DNA of 64,000 nt. It comes from JAXGMV01 sp040768445 (GTDB taxonomy: Bacteria > Chloroflexota > Anaerolineae > Anaerolineales > Anaerolineaceae). The notes beneath the pieces were generated by a model, which was given only the letters and a program-made list of their open reading frames with translations, was not told the origin of the DNA and made no database searches. A program made the position numbers and the translations under genes. This document shows, one piece after another, positions 8,687-17,062 of this stretch. The DNA is taken from contig JAXGMV010000001.1 of the NCBI GenBank assembly GCA_040768445.1, forward strand, positions 1,302,001-1,366,000. The letters run 5' to 3'. How positions within the stretch are numbered: the stretch's first letter is position 1; every line of letters begins with the position of its first letter.

Positions 8687-9316
8687 TTACAGCAGGCTGC
8701 ACACGGCTGCGAAGTGTGTCGCAGCGCCCAGCAGTACGGCAACATGCCACAACTCATGAAAGCCGAACACGCCAGGCCGGAAATTGCCTTTCTTAGTGAT
8801 ATAAATTACGGCACCAAGGGTATAGATCAATCCACCAGCCAACATGAGGGTAATACTGACAGGCGCCAACTGGCGTTGGAATTCACCAACTGCAAAGATG
8901 CTCAACCAGCCCATGGCGATGTATAAGCCGGCAGTGACCCAGCGGGGCGTGTTGATGATGAACAGCTTGGCAATAATGCCGGCAGCCGCCAGTGACCAGA
9001 TGATTGCCAGCATGCCCCACTGCCAAAAGCCGGTGAAGGCAATCACGCAGAAAGGTGTGTATGTGCCGGCGATCAGCAGATAGATGGCGGAATGGTCGAA
9101 CTTGCGCAGTTTCTGCAACGCGGCGGGTTTCACCACCGCCCAGTGATAGGCACCGCTGGCAGAGAATAACCCGACCAGGCTGAAGCCGTAGACTGCAAGC
9201 GCCGCGGTGTGGGCAGCGACGCCACCGCCTTTCGACAGTAGAAATACTGAACCGATCAACGCGAGCAGCGCGCCGGCGGCGTGAGAGATGGCATTGAACG
9301 GTTCACGAATGGTCAC
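8687..9316 (-). CDS. Hemolysin III / PAQR family membrane protein (TrhA-like)
   Basis: A 209-residue, seven-helix membrane protein of the PAQR family. Diagnostic residues are in NAISHAAGALLALIG, FSASGAYHW, FDHSAIYLLIAGTYTPF and the C-terminal FHELWHVAVLLGAATHF. The histidines and aspartate form the probable zinc site. Bacterial members (hemolysin III, TrhA) influence membrane-lipid homeostasis. The start is GTG with a correctly spaced GAGG. Confidence 0.9.
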   Translation of the reverse strand: MTIREPFNAISHAAGALLALIGSVFLLSKGGGVAAHTAALAVYGFSLVGLFSASGAYHWAVVKPAALQKLRKFDHSAIYLLIAGTYTPFCVIAFTGFWQWGMLAIIWSLAAAGIIAKLFIINTPRWVTAGLYIAMGWLSIFAVGEFQRQLAPVSITLMLAGGLIYTLGAVIYITKKGNFRPGVFGFHELWHVAVLLGAATHFAAVCSLL

Positions 9317-9510
9317 AATTGCCTCGTAAGGCGTTTATTTATCATATTTTTATCGCTTCTGTTTGCAGCAGCATTCCTGCATTATAGCAAATGGAGAGCT
9401 GTAATTCGCCGTGTGTTGTGTCAGGCTGAGGTATTGTGAGTACAGTCATACCAGCAATGCTGTGATATAAAAGATTAATACCCGTGTACAAGCATAAAAT
9501 GGAGTGAGCG

Positions 9511-9867
9511 ATGAAGGTTGTCAATCTTGCTGAAAAATTTGATCTGATAGGGGAACACTGGTCACCGCGCATTGTGGGACAGGTGAACGATATGGTTGTT
9601 AAGCTGGCAAAGCTGAAAGGCGAGTTCGTTTGGCACCATCATGAAGTGGAGGATGAGCTGTTTATGGTGATTAAAGGCTGTCTGACGATCAGACTGGCGG
9701 ATGGTTAGCTGACACTACATGAGGGCGAACTGGCTGTCATCCCGCACGGCGTGGAGCACTGCCCGATAGCGGAGGATGAAGTCCATGTGCTGCTGCTTGA
9801 ACCTGCTTCCACCATCAACACCGGTACGCTTGTCAATGACAAGACTGTGGATTCCGGCTGGATATAA
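9511..9867 (+). pseudogene. Cupin-domain protein interrupted by an in-frame TAG
   Basis: The gene encodes a small cupin of about 118 codons. The first half carries WHHHEVEDELFMVIKG with the metal-binding H-x-H-x-E pattern. After TAG at 9706-9708 the same frame continues with LTLHEGELAVIPHGVEHCPI, the second cupin motif, up to TAA at 9865. The amber codon sits where a glutamate codon would normally follow ADG, so one G-to-T change (GAG to TAG) explains it. The ribosome site (ATGGAGTGAGCG) is intact. Either the gene is freshly inactivated or this is a sequence error. A 65-residue truncated product would lack half the barrel. Confidence 0.8.
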
Positions 9868-9977
9868 ACCTGACATAAAGCCGGTAAATGACCCAAGTGC
9901 TACTGAATACGCAGCAGAAAAAACAATAAAATAGTACATACTGGCAAATACAGAATCACACATAAGAGGTTACATAG

Positions 9978-10382
9978 ATGATCAATTACCTGAAGCTGTT
10001 TCTGGTTACACTGGTGGCATTCTTTGCCATTGACATGCTGTGGCTCGGGCTGATTGCCCGCAGTTTCTACCGTAAGCACCTGGGCTTCTTGATGGCGCCA
10101 AGCACCAACTGGACCGCCGCAATCATCTTTTACCTGTTGTTCATCCTGGGTATCCTGGTTTTCGTGGTGGTGCCGGGCCTGCAGCAGGAACAAAGCTTGC
10201 AAACCGTATTGATACGCGCAGCGCTGTATGGTCTGATCACCTACGCCACCTATGACCTGACCAACTTGGCGACGCTCAAGGACTGGCCGGTATTCTTGAC
10301 GATTGTGGATATGACCTGGGGTACGGTCTTGAGCCTGTTGGTCAGTTTCATCAGCTTCTCAGCCGGCAAGTTATGGTTCTGA
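9978..10382 (+). CDS. DUF2177 family membrane protein
   Basis: A 134-residue protein with four hydrophobic helices. It matches DUF2177: FFAIDMLWLGLIARSFYRKH near the N-terminus, then ALYGLITYATYDLTNLATLKDWP and IVDMTWGTVLSLLVS. The family is uncharacterised. Some Anaerolineae and proteobacterial neighbours are SAM methyltransferases, and one follows here after 32 nt, so the two may be cotranscribed. The start has an AGAGG ribosome site. Confidence 0.88.
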   Translation: MINYLKLFLVTLVAFFAIDMLWLGLIARSFYRKHLGFLMAPSTNWTAAIIFYLLFILGILVFVVVPGLQQEQSLQTVLIRAALYGLITYATYDLTNLATLKDWPVFLTIVDMTWGTVLSLLVSFISFSAGKLWF

Positions 10383-10414
10383 TCACCTGCACTCGCAGGT
10401 AGATGTAAGGAGGC

Positions 10415-11230
10415 ATGATGCCTGATGATTTGAGCGATATCCTCGCATATTACGACAGCAAACCCGAGAGCGAGCACCAGCGGCTGGAGAGACATCAACT
10501 GGAGTTTGACCTGACCCGCCGATTCCTGGAACGCTGGCTGCCGGCAACCGGGAACATCCTTGAGATTGGTGCGGCAACTGGCAGGTATACGCTTTGGCTG
10601 GCTAAAAGAGGCTACAACATCACTGCTGTGGATCTTTCGGAGACGCTGCTCAAAACCTGCAGGGAGGTTATCTCTGTTGCTGGCATGGATGACAGGGTTA
10701 CGTATCACAAGGCTGATGCACGCAGCCTGTCAGGGGTCGTCGAGGACAGGTTTGATGCGGTGCTCTTAATGGGACCGCTGTATCATTTGGTGGACGAAGC
10801 TGACAGGCTGACAGCTCTGCGGGAGGCATACCAGCGACTGAAACCCGGAGGCAGGATCTTTTCAGCTTTCATCAGCAGGCTTGGCATCATGGGTGAACTG
10901 ATACGCCGCACACCTGAGTGGATAGAGGATCAGGCTGAAGTGAGGTCTATCCTTGCCCTTGGCAAGGACCCCGAACATCACCCGGATGGAGGCTTCAGGG
11001 GCTATTTTGCGCGGGTGGATGAGATTACTGCGCTGCATGAGGTGGTGGGTTTTCAAACCATTCTGCTTGCCGGCGTGGAGCCGGGCATCTCGGCTGATGA
11101 TGAGAGCTATAACAGCCTAGAAGGGCAACGACGACGCCTGTGGCTGGATCTGCTGTATGAGATCAGCACCGAGCCATCCATCATCGGCGCTTCACGCCAC
11201 CTGCTTTATATTGGGAGCAAACCAGCCTGA
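10415..11230 (+). CDS. Class I SAM-dependent methyltransferase
   Basis: A 271-residue Rossmann-fold methyltransferase. Motif I is ILEIGAATGRYTLWLAKRGY (residues about 49-68), motif II ITAVDLSETLL, then HKADARSLSG and FDAVLLMGPLYHL (motif IV). The C-terminal region is long, as in small-molecule methyltransferases; the acceptor is unknown. TAAGGAGGC precedes ATGATG. It is probably in an operon with the DUF2177 gene. Confidence 0.85.
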   Translation: MMPDDLSDILAYYDSKPESEHQRLERHQLEFDLTRRFLERWLPATGNILEIGAATGRYTLWLAKRGYNITAVDLSETLLKTCREVISVAGMDDRVTYHKADARSLSGVVEDRFDAVLLMGPLYHLVDEADRLTALREAYQRLKPGGRIFSAFISRLGIMGELIRRTPEWIEDQAEVRSILALGKDPEHHPDGGFRGYFARVDEITALHEVVGFQTILLAGVEPGISADDESYNSLEGQRRRLWLDLLYEISTEPSIIGASRHLLYIGSKPA

Positions 11231-11249
11231 ACTGACAAAGACCAACCTG

Positions 11250-11278
11250 TTGATAATTTGTGTACAGCGTGCTAATCT
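11250..11278 (+). promoter_or_regulatory. Probable promoter of the NTF2-like gene
   Basis: TTGATA (11250-11255), a 17-nt spacer and TAATCT (11273-11278), 55 nt before the ATG at 11334. Confidence 0.45.
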
Positions 11279-11333
11279 ATTGCATAGTTGGCTGATGCGG
11301 TGGGTAGATGTCTGAATCATGTGAGGCAGCAAG

Positions 11334-11750
11334 ATGATTAATGAACAGGAACGAGCAGAAGTGATTGCGGTAATTCATGACGCGATAGGGTGGGCGGCGA
11401 ACAAGGATATCGAACGGCTGTATGCCATAGTTGCGCAGGATGAGCAGTTTTTCATTTATCACCCCGATTCACACAGTACGATCAATGGGTTTGAAGCCTT
11501 TAAGAAGACGGGTGAAGCAACGTGGATGGACGAGGCCTTTCGAGCAACCGGCTATGACATCCGCGACCTGGTACTTAATTTTTCACACCTGGGTGACACC
11601 GCCTGGTATGCCTGTATGCTTGACGATCACGCTGAATGGAATGGTAAACCGTGCGGCTGGGACAACTGCCGCTGGACCGGCGTCCTTGAAAAACGTGATG
11701 GCAGATGGATTATTGTGCAAATGCATTTCTCGTTTGCAGTTGACGGTTGA
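11334..11750 (+). CDS. NTF2-like (SnoaL/DUF4440-type) protein
   Basis: A 138-residue single-domain protein with the NTF2 fold pattern. The N-terminal helix AVIHDAIGWAANKDIERLYA is followed by FFIYHPDSHSTINGFEAFKK, LNFSHLGDTAWYACMLDD, and the terminal strand pair TGVLEKRDGRWIIVQMHFSF. The C-terminal strand pattern is diagnostic of SnoaL-like ketosteroid-isomerase relatives. The ligand is unknown. A GAGG ribosome site is present. Confidence 0.82.
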   Translation: MINEQERAEVIAVIHDAIGWAANKDIERLYAIVAQDEQFFIYHPDSHSTINGFEAFKKTGEATWMDEAFRATGYDIRDLVLNFSHLGDTAWYACMLDDHAEWNGKPCGWDNCRWTGVLEKRDGRWIIVQMHFSFAVDG

Positions 11751-11764
11751 AACAAGTGGCTGAC

Positions 11765-11790
11765 TCCTGATCAATCAGGATCTATAAAAT
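11765..11790 (+). terminator. Weak hairpin after the NTF2-like gene
   Basis: TCCTGA and TCAGGA arms at 11765-11780 with a TCAA loop, then TCTATAAAAT. Perfect pairing but a poor T tract. Confidence 0.35.
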
Positions 11791-11792
11791 CC

Positions 11793-11820
11793 TTGTATTG
11801 TATATATTTCTCACTATACT
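11793..11820 (+). promoter_or_regulatory. Probable promoter of the 148-residue protein gene
   Basis: TTGTAT (11793-11798), a 16-nt spacer and TATACT (11815-11820), 42 nt before ATG 11863. Confidence 0.5.
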
Positions 11821-11862
11821 GATTAACTATCGATTAAATTCACCCGATAGGAGAGAGATGAA

Positions 11863-12309
11863 ATGGCAGGTCTTTTTAGTGACATTCAAAATGCAGTAGC
11901 AAAATACAACGGTAAGTGGCAGGAGAAAAAGGGTGTGTGGGAGTACTCGGCGGTGATTGCCGAACGCAAAGCATTCCTTTCAAAGAAGAAGCTGACTTAC
12001 AGCATGCGTTTGAAACCGGATGAAGCTGCCCGGGTGGTGCATTTCTCTGAGGTGCTTACTGAAACAGGCTCAGGGGTATCCACTGGAGGCGATATCGACG
12101 GCGGAATGTCAGCGGGCTTTGGCTTTAAGACCGAAAGCTACAATACTTTCAAAAGCGGCGGCAGGCAGGGCAGCATTGAAGAGCAATCCAGCCTGTTTGG
12201 GAAAGATTACACCTACCAGTTTGATTACTCTGCCATTCGAAACAATGTCAAAGCGCTGGTTGAACAGGCAGGGTTCCGTTTTGATTACCAGGTTCTGCCG
12301 GTCAAATAA
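11863..12309 (+). CDS. Conserved hypothetical protein, 148 residues
   Basis: A soluble protein without signal peptide. The N-terminal part (GLFSDIQNAVAKYNGKWQEK) is amphipathic. The middle holds a glycine-rich stretch (TGSGVSTGGDIDGGMSAGFG), and the C-terminal half is KDYTYQFDYSAIRNNVKALV. I do not recognise a named family. The GGAGAGAG ribosome site and balanced composition make it a real gene. A bidirectional hairpin separates it from the convergent hydrolase gene. Confidence 0.65.
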   Translation: MAGLFSDIQNAVAKYNGKWQEKKGVWEYSAVIAERKAFLSKKKLTYSMRLKPDEAARVVHFSEVLTETGSGVSTGGDIDGGMSAGFGFKTESYNTFKSGGRQGSIEEQSSLFGKDYTYQFDYSAIRNNVKALVEQAGFRFDYQVLPVK

Positions 12310-12330
12310 CTTAACAGTTTTGACTGAATA

Positions 12331-12366
12331 AAAACACAATCCCCGGGCAGGTTAATCACCGGGGAT
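12331..12366. terminator. Bidirectional hairpin between convergent genes
   Basis: Perfect 8-bp stem ATCCCCGG (12339-12346) / CCGGGGAT (12359-12366). The minus-strand side is followed by TGTGTTTTTATT, so it is best suited to end the MBL hydrolase transcript. The plus side has a weaker T tail. Confidence 0.6.
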
Positions 12367-12393
12367 GTGTAATTTAACCTGACCTTGTACCTT

Positions 12394-13233
12394 TTACGGG
12401 TAAGACAAAGTCAGCCCGGTACCCACTTCCTCGAGGGGAGCCACTGCCGCCAGCCTGACTTTCGACTGCAGATCCGTGCAGTGACAGGCATGCAGGCTGG
12501 CTGGTTTGAGTTGACTAAAGTACTTCATGGTTCCTTCCAGCTGCTCCGGCTTCGGTTTCTGCAGGTGAAAGCCGCCTATGACGTCCAGCACGGTATCGGT
12601 CTTGAACACCGCTTTTGCCTGCTCAATGATGTTGCAGATACCTGAATGCGAGCAGCCGGTGATGATCACCAGCCCCTGGCTGCTGTTGTATGCCAGGGCA
12701 GAGTCTTCCTGCATGTAATCATCCTGCAGGGTGCCATCCACCAGCACCTTACCGATTGGCGTTTTGGCTTCAAAGTCAAATCTACGTTCAATCTGACCCA
12801 GGAATGCCAGCTTGTCTGTGATGAAGTACGGCTCTTTGGAAGGATGTAGGTCAAAGTAGCGTGCAAGGCGCGATTCGGTAATCAGCATGCCGAATTCGTC
12901 AGTTTGGTGGAAAGTGCGCGAAAGCAGCGCATCGGGGTGATAAAGCAGCCTGGGCCGCTTGTATGGAATCTTTTCAAAGGCTGATTCAGTGAAGTAACGG
13001 ATCAGCGATTCGAGCCCCCAGGTGTGATCGAGGTGCGAGTGGGACAGAGCAACGACATCAAGGTCACGCAGGTTGAGATCCATTTTGCTTGCATTGCGCA
13101 GAAAGACATCCGAATAGCCGGTATCAAGTAAGACTTTGACACCGTCCACCTCGAGGTGCACGCAGAACCCGGGTTCAGCCAGGTAATACCGGTCAATCAG
13201 GGTGTTGTTGTCAGTCAGGATAGTCAATCTCAT
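12394..13233 (-). CDS. MBL-fold metallohydrolase, beta-RFAP-synthase-like group
   Basis: A 279-residue metallo-beta-lactamase-fold protein. LLDTGYSDVFLRNA is followed by the H-x-H-x-D-H metal motif (HSHLDH, residues 65-70). Further on are LVIITGCSHSGICNI and DVIGGFHL, which are typical of the group annotated as 7,8-dihydropterin-6-methyl-4-(beta-D-ribofuranosyl)-aminobenzene-5'-phosphate synthase. In bacteria the true substrate is usually unknown. The ribosome site is TGAGGTGGATT. Confidence 0.85.
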   Translation of the reverse strand: MRLTILTDNNTLIDRYYLAEPGFCVHLEVDGVKVLLDTGYSDVFLRNASKMDLNLRDLDVVALSHSHLDHTWGLESLIRYFTESAFEKIPYKRPRLLYHPDALLSRTFHQTDEFGMLITESRLARYFDLHPSKEPYFITDKLAFLGQIERRFDFEAKTPIGKVLVDGTLQDDYMQEDSALAYNSSQGLVIITGCSHSGICNIIEQAKAVFKTDTVLDVIGGFHLQKPKPEQLEGTMKYFSQLKPASLHACHCTDLQSKVRLAAVAPLEEVGTGLTLSYP

Positions 13234-13389
13234 AATCCACCTCAGCTGGTGATTTTCAATAATTGTACTGGCAATGCGATGGAGTGTTTATCGAATATCA
13301 AGTTATTTCAGGTGATTACTAAACAGCGCTGACCTGTATAATGACAGAAAACTATTGAATGCTTCTTTTAATATCAGGCTGAGGTAAAA

Positions 13390-14400
13390 ATGCTTGTGAG
13401 ACCTGACATAGATGATAGTCTCATCCTTGACTGCCTGCAGCGGGAATACGGTTTGCACGTCTCCGTATTGACCTTCCTGCCGCTGGGTGCCGACCAGGAC
13501 ACGGCGGTGTTTCGTGCCTGCGGAGTTGATAGAAGTGGGTATTTTGTGAAGCTGCGCAAAGGAGACTTCTTAGATGCCAGTGTTGATGTGCCCACCTTTC
13601 TGCACATGGCTGGCGCGGCCTGTGTAGTACCACCACTGGTGACCCTTGCCAACAGGCTGTCTACCAGGCTGGATCCTTATGCACTTATCCTCTACCCATA
13701 TATCGCAGGGAAGGACGCGTTTGAACGCCCATTAACTGATTGTCAGTGGCAAACATTCGGCAAGGCGCTCAGGCAGCTGCATACAACGGCTTTCCCTATG
13801 GAGATTACCCGAGACATCCGCCGCGAGGAATATTCACCTCGCTTCCGGAATGAGGTGAGGGGGTTCATCCGTATAATTGATTTAAAAGAATTCACAGAGC
13901 CGGTTGCAGCAGGGCTGGTGGGATTTCTAAAAGAGCATGTTGACGAGACGCTGCAGCTGGTTACACTGGCAGAGCGCCTGGCTAAGCAGCTTCAAACCCG
14001 CAGGCGTGAGTATGTTCTGTGCCACGGCGATATGCACGGTTGGAACCTGTTGATCAAAGATGACGTGGATTTCTTCATTGTGGATTGGGATACGCTTGTG
14101 TTTGCCCCGAAAGAACGCGATCTGATGTTCATCGGCTGCGGTTTTTTTAGTGTTGTACGCTCAAGCGGAGATGAGGCTGCGCTGTTTTATGACGGCTACG
14201 GCCAGGTGGAGATTGATACAGCCGCCATCGCATATTACCGCAGTGAACGCATCATTGAAGATATTGCCGTTTTCTGCAGTCAGCTGCTGCTCTCTAATGC
14301 GGGTGGTGAGGACCGCTGGCAGTCGTTGGCATTTTTGAAATCCAATTACCAACCAGGTGGGACCATTGAAACAGCATTTCGTTCAGCGGCAGGGCTGTAA
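13390..14400 (+). CDS. Aminoglycoside phosphotransferase family protein, APH(9)-like
   Basis: A 336-residue kinase-fold protein. The Brenner motif HGDMHGWNLL is at 212-221 and the metal-binding DWD at 232-234, followed by APKERDLMFIG. This last string is characteristic of the spectinomycin phosphotransferase APH(9) group, although chromosomal relatives with unknown substrates are common. The substrate is therefore inferred only as a small hydroxyl compound. A TATAAT at 13337 may be its -10. The GAGG ribosome site is suitably placed. Confidence 0.8.
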   Translation: MLVRPDIDDSLILDCLQREYGLHVSVLTFLPLGADQDTAVFRACGVDRSGYFVKLRKGDFLDASVDVPTFLHMAGAACVVPPLVTLANRLSTRLDPYALILYPYIAGKDAFERPLTDCQWQTFGKALRQLHTTAFPMEITRDIRREEYSPRFRNEVRGFIRIIDLKEFTEPVAAGLVGFLKEHVDETLQLVTLAERLAKQLQTRRREYVLCHGDMHGWNLLIKDDVDFFIVDWDTLVFAPKERDLMFIGCGFFSVVRSSGDEAALFYDGYGQVEIDTAAIAYYRSERIIEDIAVFCSQLLLSNAGGEDRWQSLAFLKSNYQPGGTIETAFRSAAGL

Positions 14401-14505
14401 GCCTGCACCAGCATCCAATAAAATCTTGGAACAATCAGCCTCAGGACGCCATCAATAGGCTCGTACAAAAAAGCTTTTTTCTCAGTAACAAGGTCAGGTT
14501 GATTG

Positions 14506-15414
14506 TTAAGGCAGGGGATGAGCCTGGAAGAAGTCCCACATCACGCGTGTCGCATCGATGTCCTCGGTTTTATGACCGACAATAAACATGGGCAGGTCGC
14601 CACCGCCAGGCCAGGAATGACCGCCGTCGGCGATGGTGTAGAAATGCACATCTGCACTGCAACCGGTGTAAGATATGCCGCTCACTTCCCCGGCAGCAGG
14701 CAGGGATAGCTGGTCCCTTGTGCATCCGTACCGCTGTGCCAGCTCAGCAACCCAACCTGGAATGTCTGGCAGCTGTACTGCGCCAGGGCCAAATGGACCG
14801 CCAGTGTAGGGAACGATCTTATCAGCGGTGCCGTGGAAAATAACTGCCGGCACAGGTCGTGCCGGAGCACAGTCTTTCCATGGGTAGGTGTAGGCGCCGG
14901 ATACCATACCCACAGCTGCGATGCGCTCTGACAACCTGCAGGCAAGCAGAAAGGTCATACCGCCGCCGTTTGATAGCCCGTTGGCATAAATCCGCTTGGG
15001 ATCGATGTTGTAAGTACCCTGCAGTTGAGTCAACAGGTCAGAAATGAAGCGCACTTCTTTTTCAGGACCGTTTTCAGAGTAAGTCTCCGGGTTGATGCGC
15101 CAGCGCAGTGGAAACCCGGTACCGCGCGGATAGACCACGATAAACCCATGCTCATCAGCCAGTTTATTCCAGCGGCTGATTTGCGCCTGGTTTTCGGGCC
15201 ACTGTGCCAGGCCATGAATACCGATGACAAGCGGTGTTGGTCTTTGAGGGTCATAGCTGGTGGGTACATACAGCCGGAAGGAGCGCGTCTCGCCGGAGGA
15301 GGTGATCTTTCTGCTGGTAATATTGGTGAGTAAAATGGTCGCCGAGTAAAACAGCAGGGGCAGTAGTGCAATACCGACCAGGATAAGCGCCAGATAAATG
15401 AGCCAAAATTTCAT
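14506..15414 (-). CDS. Secreted or membrane-anchored esterase, PHB depolymerase family (LpqC-like)
   Basis: An alpha/beta hydrolase of about 302 residues. The N-terminal hydrophobic segment (FWLIYLALILVGIALLPLLF) is a signal anchor. PLVIGIHGLAQWPEN contains the oxyanion HG, GLSNGGGMTFLLACRLS the nucleophile serine (about 149), VIFHGTADKIVPYTGG the acid region, and DGGHSWPGGG the catalytic histidine. This order fits esterase/PHB depolymerase and feruloyl-esterase-like proteins. ATG 15414 has TTGGAGCAAGTG directly upstream, so I prefer it to the ATG at 15492, which would add 26 residues before the anchor. Confidence 0.85.
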   Translation of the reverse strand: MKFWLIYLALILVGIALLPLLFYSATILLTNITSRKITSSGETRSFRLYVPTSYDPQRPTPLVIGIHGLAQWPENQAQISRWNKLADEHGFIVVYPRGTGFPLRWRINPETYSENGPEKEVRFISDLLTQLQGTYNIDPKRIYANGLSNGGGMTFLLACRLSERIAAVGMVSGAYTYPWKDCAPARPVPAVIFHGTADKIVPYTGGPFGPGAVQLPDIPGWVAELAQRYGCTRDQLSLPAAGEVSGISYTGCSADVHFYTIADGGHSWPGGGDLPMFIVGHKTEDIDATRVMWDFFQAHPLP

Positions 15415-15498
15415 CACTTGCTCCAAAAGGTTTTTTGTAAGCCAAAAGACGTGAATCAAGATTGATCCAGGTATACTTGTTAAAATAATCATATCCTA

Positions 15499-15527
15499 TT
15501 AATTTGTTTATTGAATACTGCTATAAT
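15499..15527 (+). promoter_or_regulatory. Probable promoter of the lysine-rich small protein
   Basis: TTAATT (15499-15504), a 17-nt spacer and TATAAT (15522-15527), leaving a 5' leader of about 60 nt. Confidence 0.45.
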
Positions 15528-15594
15528 GTGGAGTGTCGAGGCAGACCATCCGCTTCCCATCATTAACAAACTTATTTACTTGGAGAGAACAGCA

Positions 15595-15711
15595 ATGGGT
15601 GATAAAGGCGGCAAGAAAGATAAGGATAAGGCAAAGAAACAAAAAGTCGGCAAGGTAGAAAAGCAGAAAGAAGAAAAGAAAACCAAGCTGCCAGTAAAGA
15701 AAATAGCGTAG
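15595..15711 (+). CDS. Small lysine-rich protein, 38 residues
   Basis: Begins MGDKGGKKDKDKAKKQK and is almost half lysine. Small proteins starting MGDK followed by K/D/Q-rich sequence are widespread in bacteria, with unknown function. TTGGAGAGAAC precedes ATG 15595. A longer frame from ATG 15511 would place 28 unlikely residues before the conserved start and lacks a ribosome site. The strong positive charge suggests binding to nucleic acid or ribosomes, which is inference only. Confidence 0.75.
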   Translation: MGDKGGKKDKDKAKKQKVGKVEKQKEEKKTKLPVKKIA

Positions 15712-15716
15712 TATTC

Positions 15717-15735
15717 ACCCCAATCGGGGTTGTTC
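15717..15735 (+). terminator. Weak terminator hairpin
   Basis: ACCCC (15717-15721), loop AATC, GGGGT (15726-15730), then TGTTCC and an AT-rich stretch. Located 6 nt after the stop of the lysine-rich protein gene. Confidence 0.45.
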
Positions 15736-15949
15736 CAATTTATTACTACTTTTACGTAAGATCCTGCGGTTGAATAAAAGCAATGCCGCAGTGGGGGAAT
15801 TTTGCCTGGAACTCACAAAGTGCGATTGTTTTACCAATCGTCATCTATAATTATTCTTATTATTAACAGTATCTGTATTTTGCGCACAACTTATTGAAAT
15901 TTACGTTGTCTAAGCCACATACACTGCATGGATATTTTGGAGGTGAAGC

Positions 15950-17044
15950 ATGGAAAATAAAGCTTTTAGCCAGGATATGAAAAAAACCCGCACATTGTTT
16001 TACCTGGCAGTGCTGATCATGTTCTTATTCGGTGTTGTTGCGGCTCTCTTATTTTTCTTGGGCGGTGACAAGTACTTATTGTATGTCACCATAACCAGCG
16101 GTTTAGCCGTGTTGGTATTCCTGGCAGCGCTGATCCTTTTTTACCTCTTTTACACATTTTCACCAGAGGTCAAGCAAAGGCGCGCCATCAACCGCAGCAT
16201 TGATAAAAATCTCAAGAAAATTCCTGCCGCCTCAAAAGACCTTGCTGATGCACAGACCAAAATTACTGGTGTCAAAGGTTATTTTCAAGGAAAAGTTGTA
16301 GAAGAAGATCAAAAATTTGCCAACCTGGCAGAGACTGTCAGGCAGGCTGTAGCTGGGATTAGCGCCGATAAAGAGCAGGAGCTTTCATCAACCCTGGCAA
16401 ACCTGCAAAAGAGTCACCTCGAAGCCGGCTTGGGCGAGATCCCGTTAGATGCGGGTAAGGTACCAGGCATTGGCGATGTGCTGCTTGAAACACTCAAGAC
16501 AGCCGGTATAAATACTGCACTCGATGTTACACACGAAGCGATTGATGCCATCCCTGGTTTCGGAGAATCAAAGGCGCTCAGCTTACTCCGCTGGCGTGAA
16601 TCACTTGAGTACCCCCTGAGAGAAAGCCAGCCAAATGTACTGCCTCTGGCTTCCTCTGATGATATCAACGGCAAATATGGACAATTGATTACAGCCCAGC
16701 ACGAAGGCCTGGCGCGTTTCCAGGCAGAGCATGACGCGGCAGTGACGCAGCTGCAGGAGAAAGAGAGAAATGAATTATCAGCTATTGAGCAGGCTGAAGC
16801 TGATGCCCGCCAGGAGCTTGACAGACTTGAAGCAGAGACCGGCAATTTGCAGTCCCAGGTAACAATGTATCGTGGCATCACCTTTCCACGCTTTCTTGTC
16901 GCGGTGCTCAGGGGTTTGCAGGAAAACTGGCAAAAGAAGACGCTCTCGCTGCTGCTGTATATCCTCTTCTTCCTGCTTGGTTTCTCCAATATCGTCCTGC
17001 TGGTGCTGGCTTTCCTTCAATTGAGGCAATTGTCAGGATCATAA
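15950..17044 (+). CDS. Membrane protein with helix-hairpin-helix domain and coiled coil
   Basis: 364 residues. Two N-terminal membrane helices (about 15-38 and 43-69) are followed by a soluble part and one membrane helix near the C-terminus (about 332-357). The soluble part contains a tandem helix-hairpin-helix domain at about 171-217 (VPGIGDVLLETLKTAGI ... IPGFGESKALSLLRWR) and a coiled coil rich in E, Q and A at about 235-310. A similar domain follows the kinase domain in YegI-type proteins; here no kinase is present. HhH domains usually bind DNA or protein. A TGGAGGTGAAGC ribosome site precedes it. The GNAT gene starts 18 nt after it. Confidence 0.7.
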   Translation: MENKAFSQDMKKTRTLFYLAVLIMFLFGVVAALLFFLGGDKYLLYVTITSGLAVLVFLAALILFYLFYTFSPEVKQRRAINRSIDKNLKKIPAASKDLADAQTKITGVKGYFQGKVVEEDQKFANLAETVRQAVAGISADKEQELSSTLANLQKSHLEAGLGEIPLDAGKVPGIGDVLLETLKTAGINTALDVTHEAIDAIPGFGESKALSLLRWRESLEYPLRESQPNVLPLASSDDINGKYGQLITAQHEGLARFQAEHDAAVTQLQEKERNELSAIEQAEADARQELDRLEAETGNLQSQVTMYRGITFPRFLVAVLRGLQENWQKKTLSLLLYILFFLLGFSNIVLLVLAFLQLRQLSGS

Positions 17045-17062
17045 AGACTGGATAACCTTACC

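Noticed and set aside
9706..9708. TAG in the cupin gene as a second selenocysteine site
   Set aside because: Selenocysteine uses UGA, the replaced residue would be glutamate, and no hairpin of SECIS type follows.
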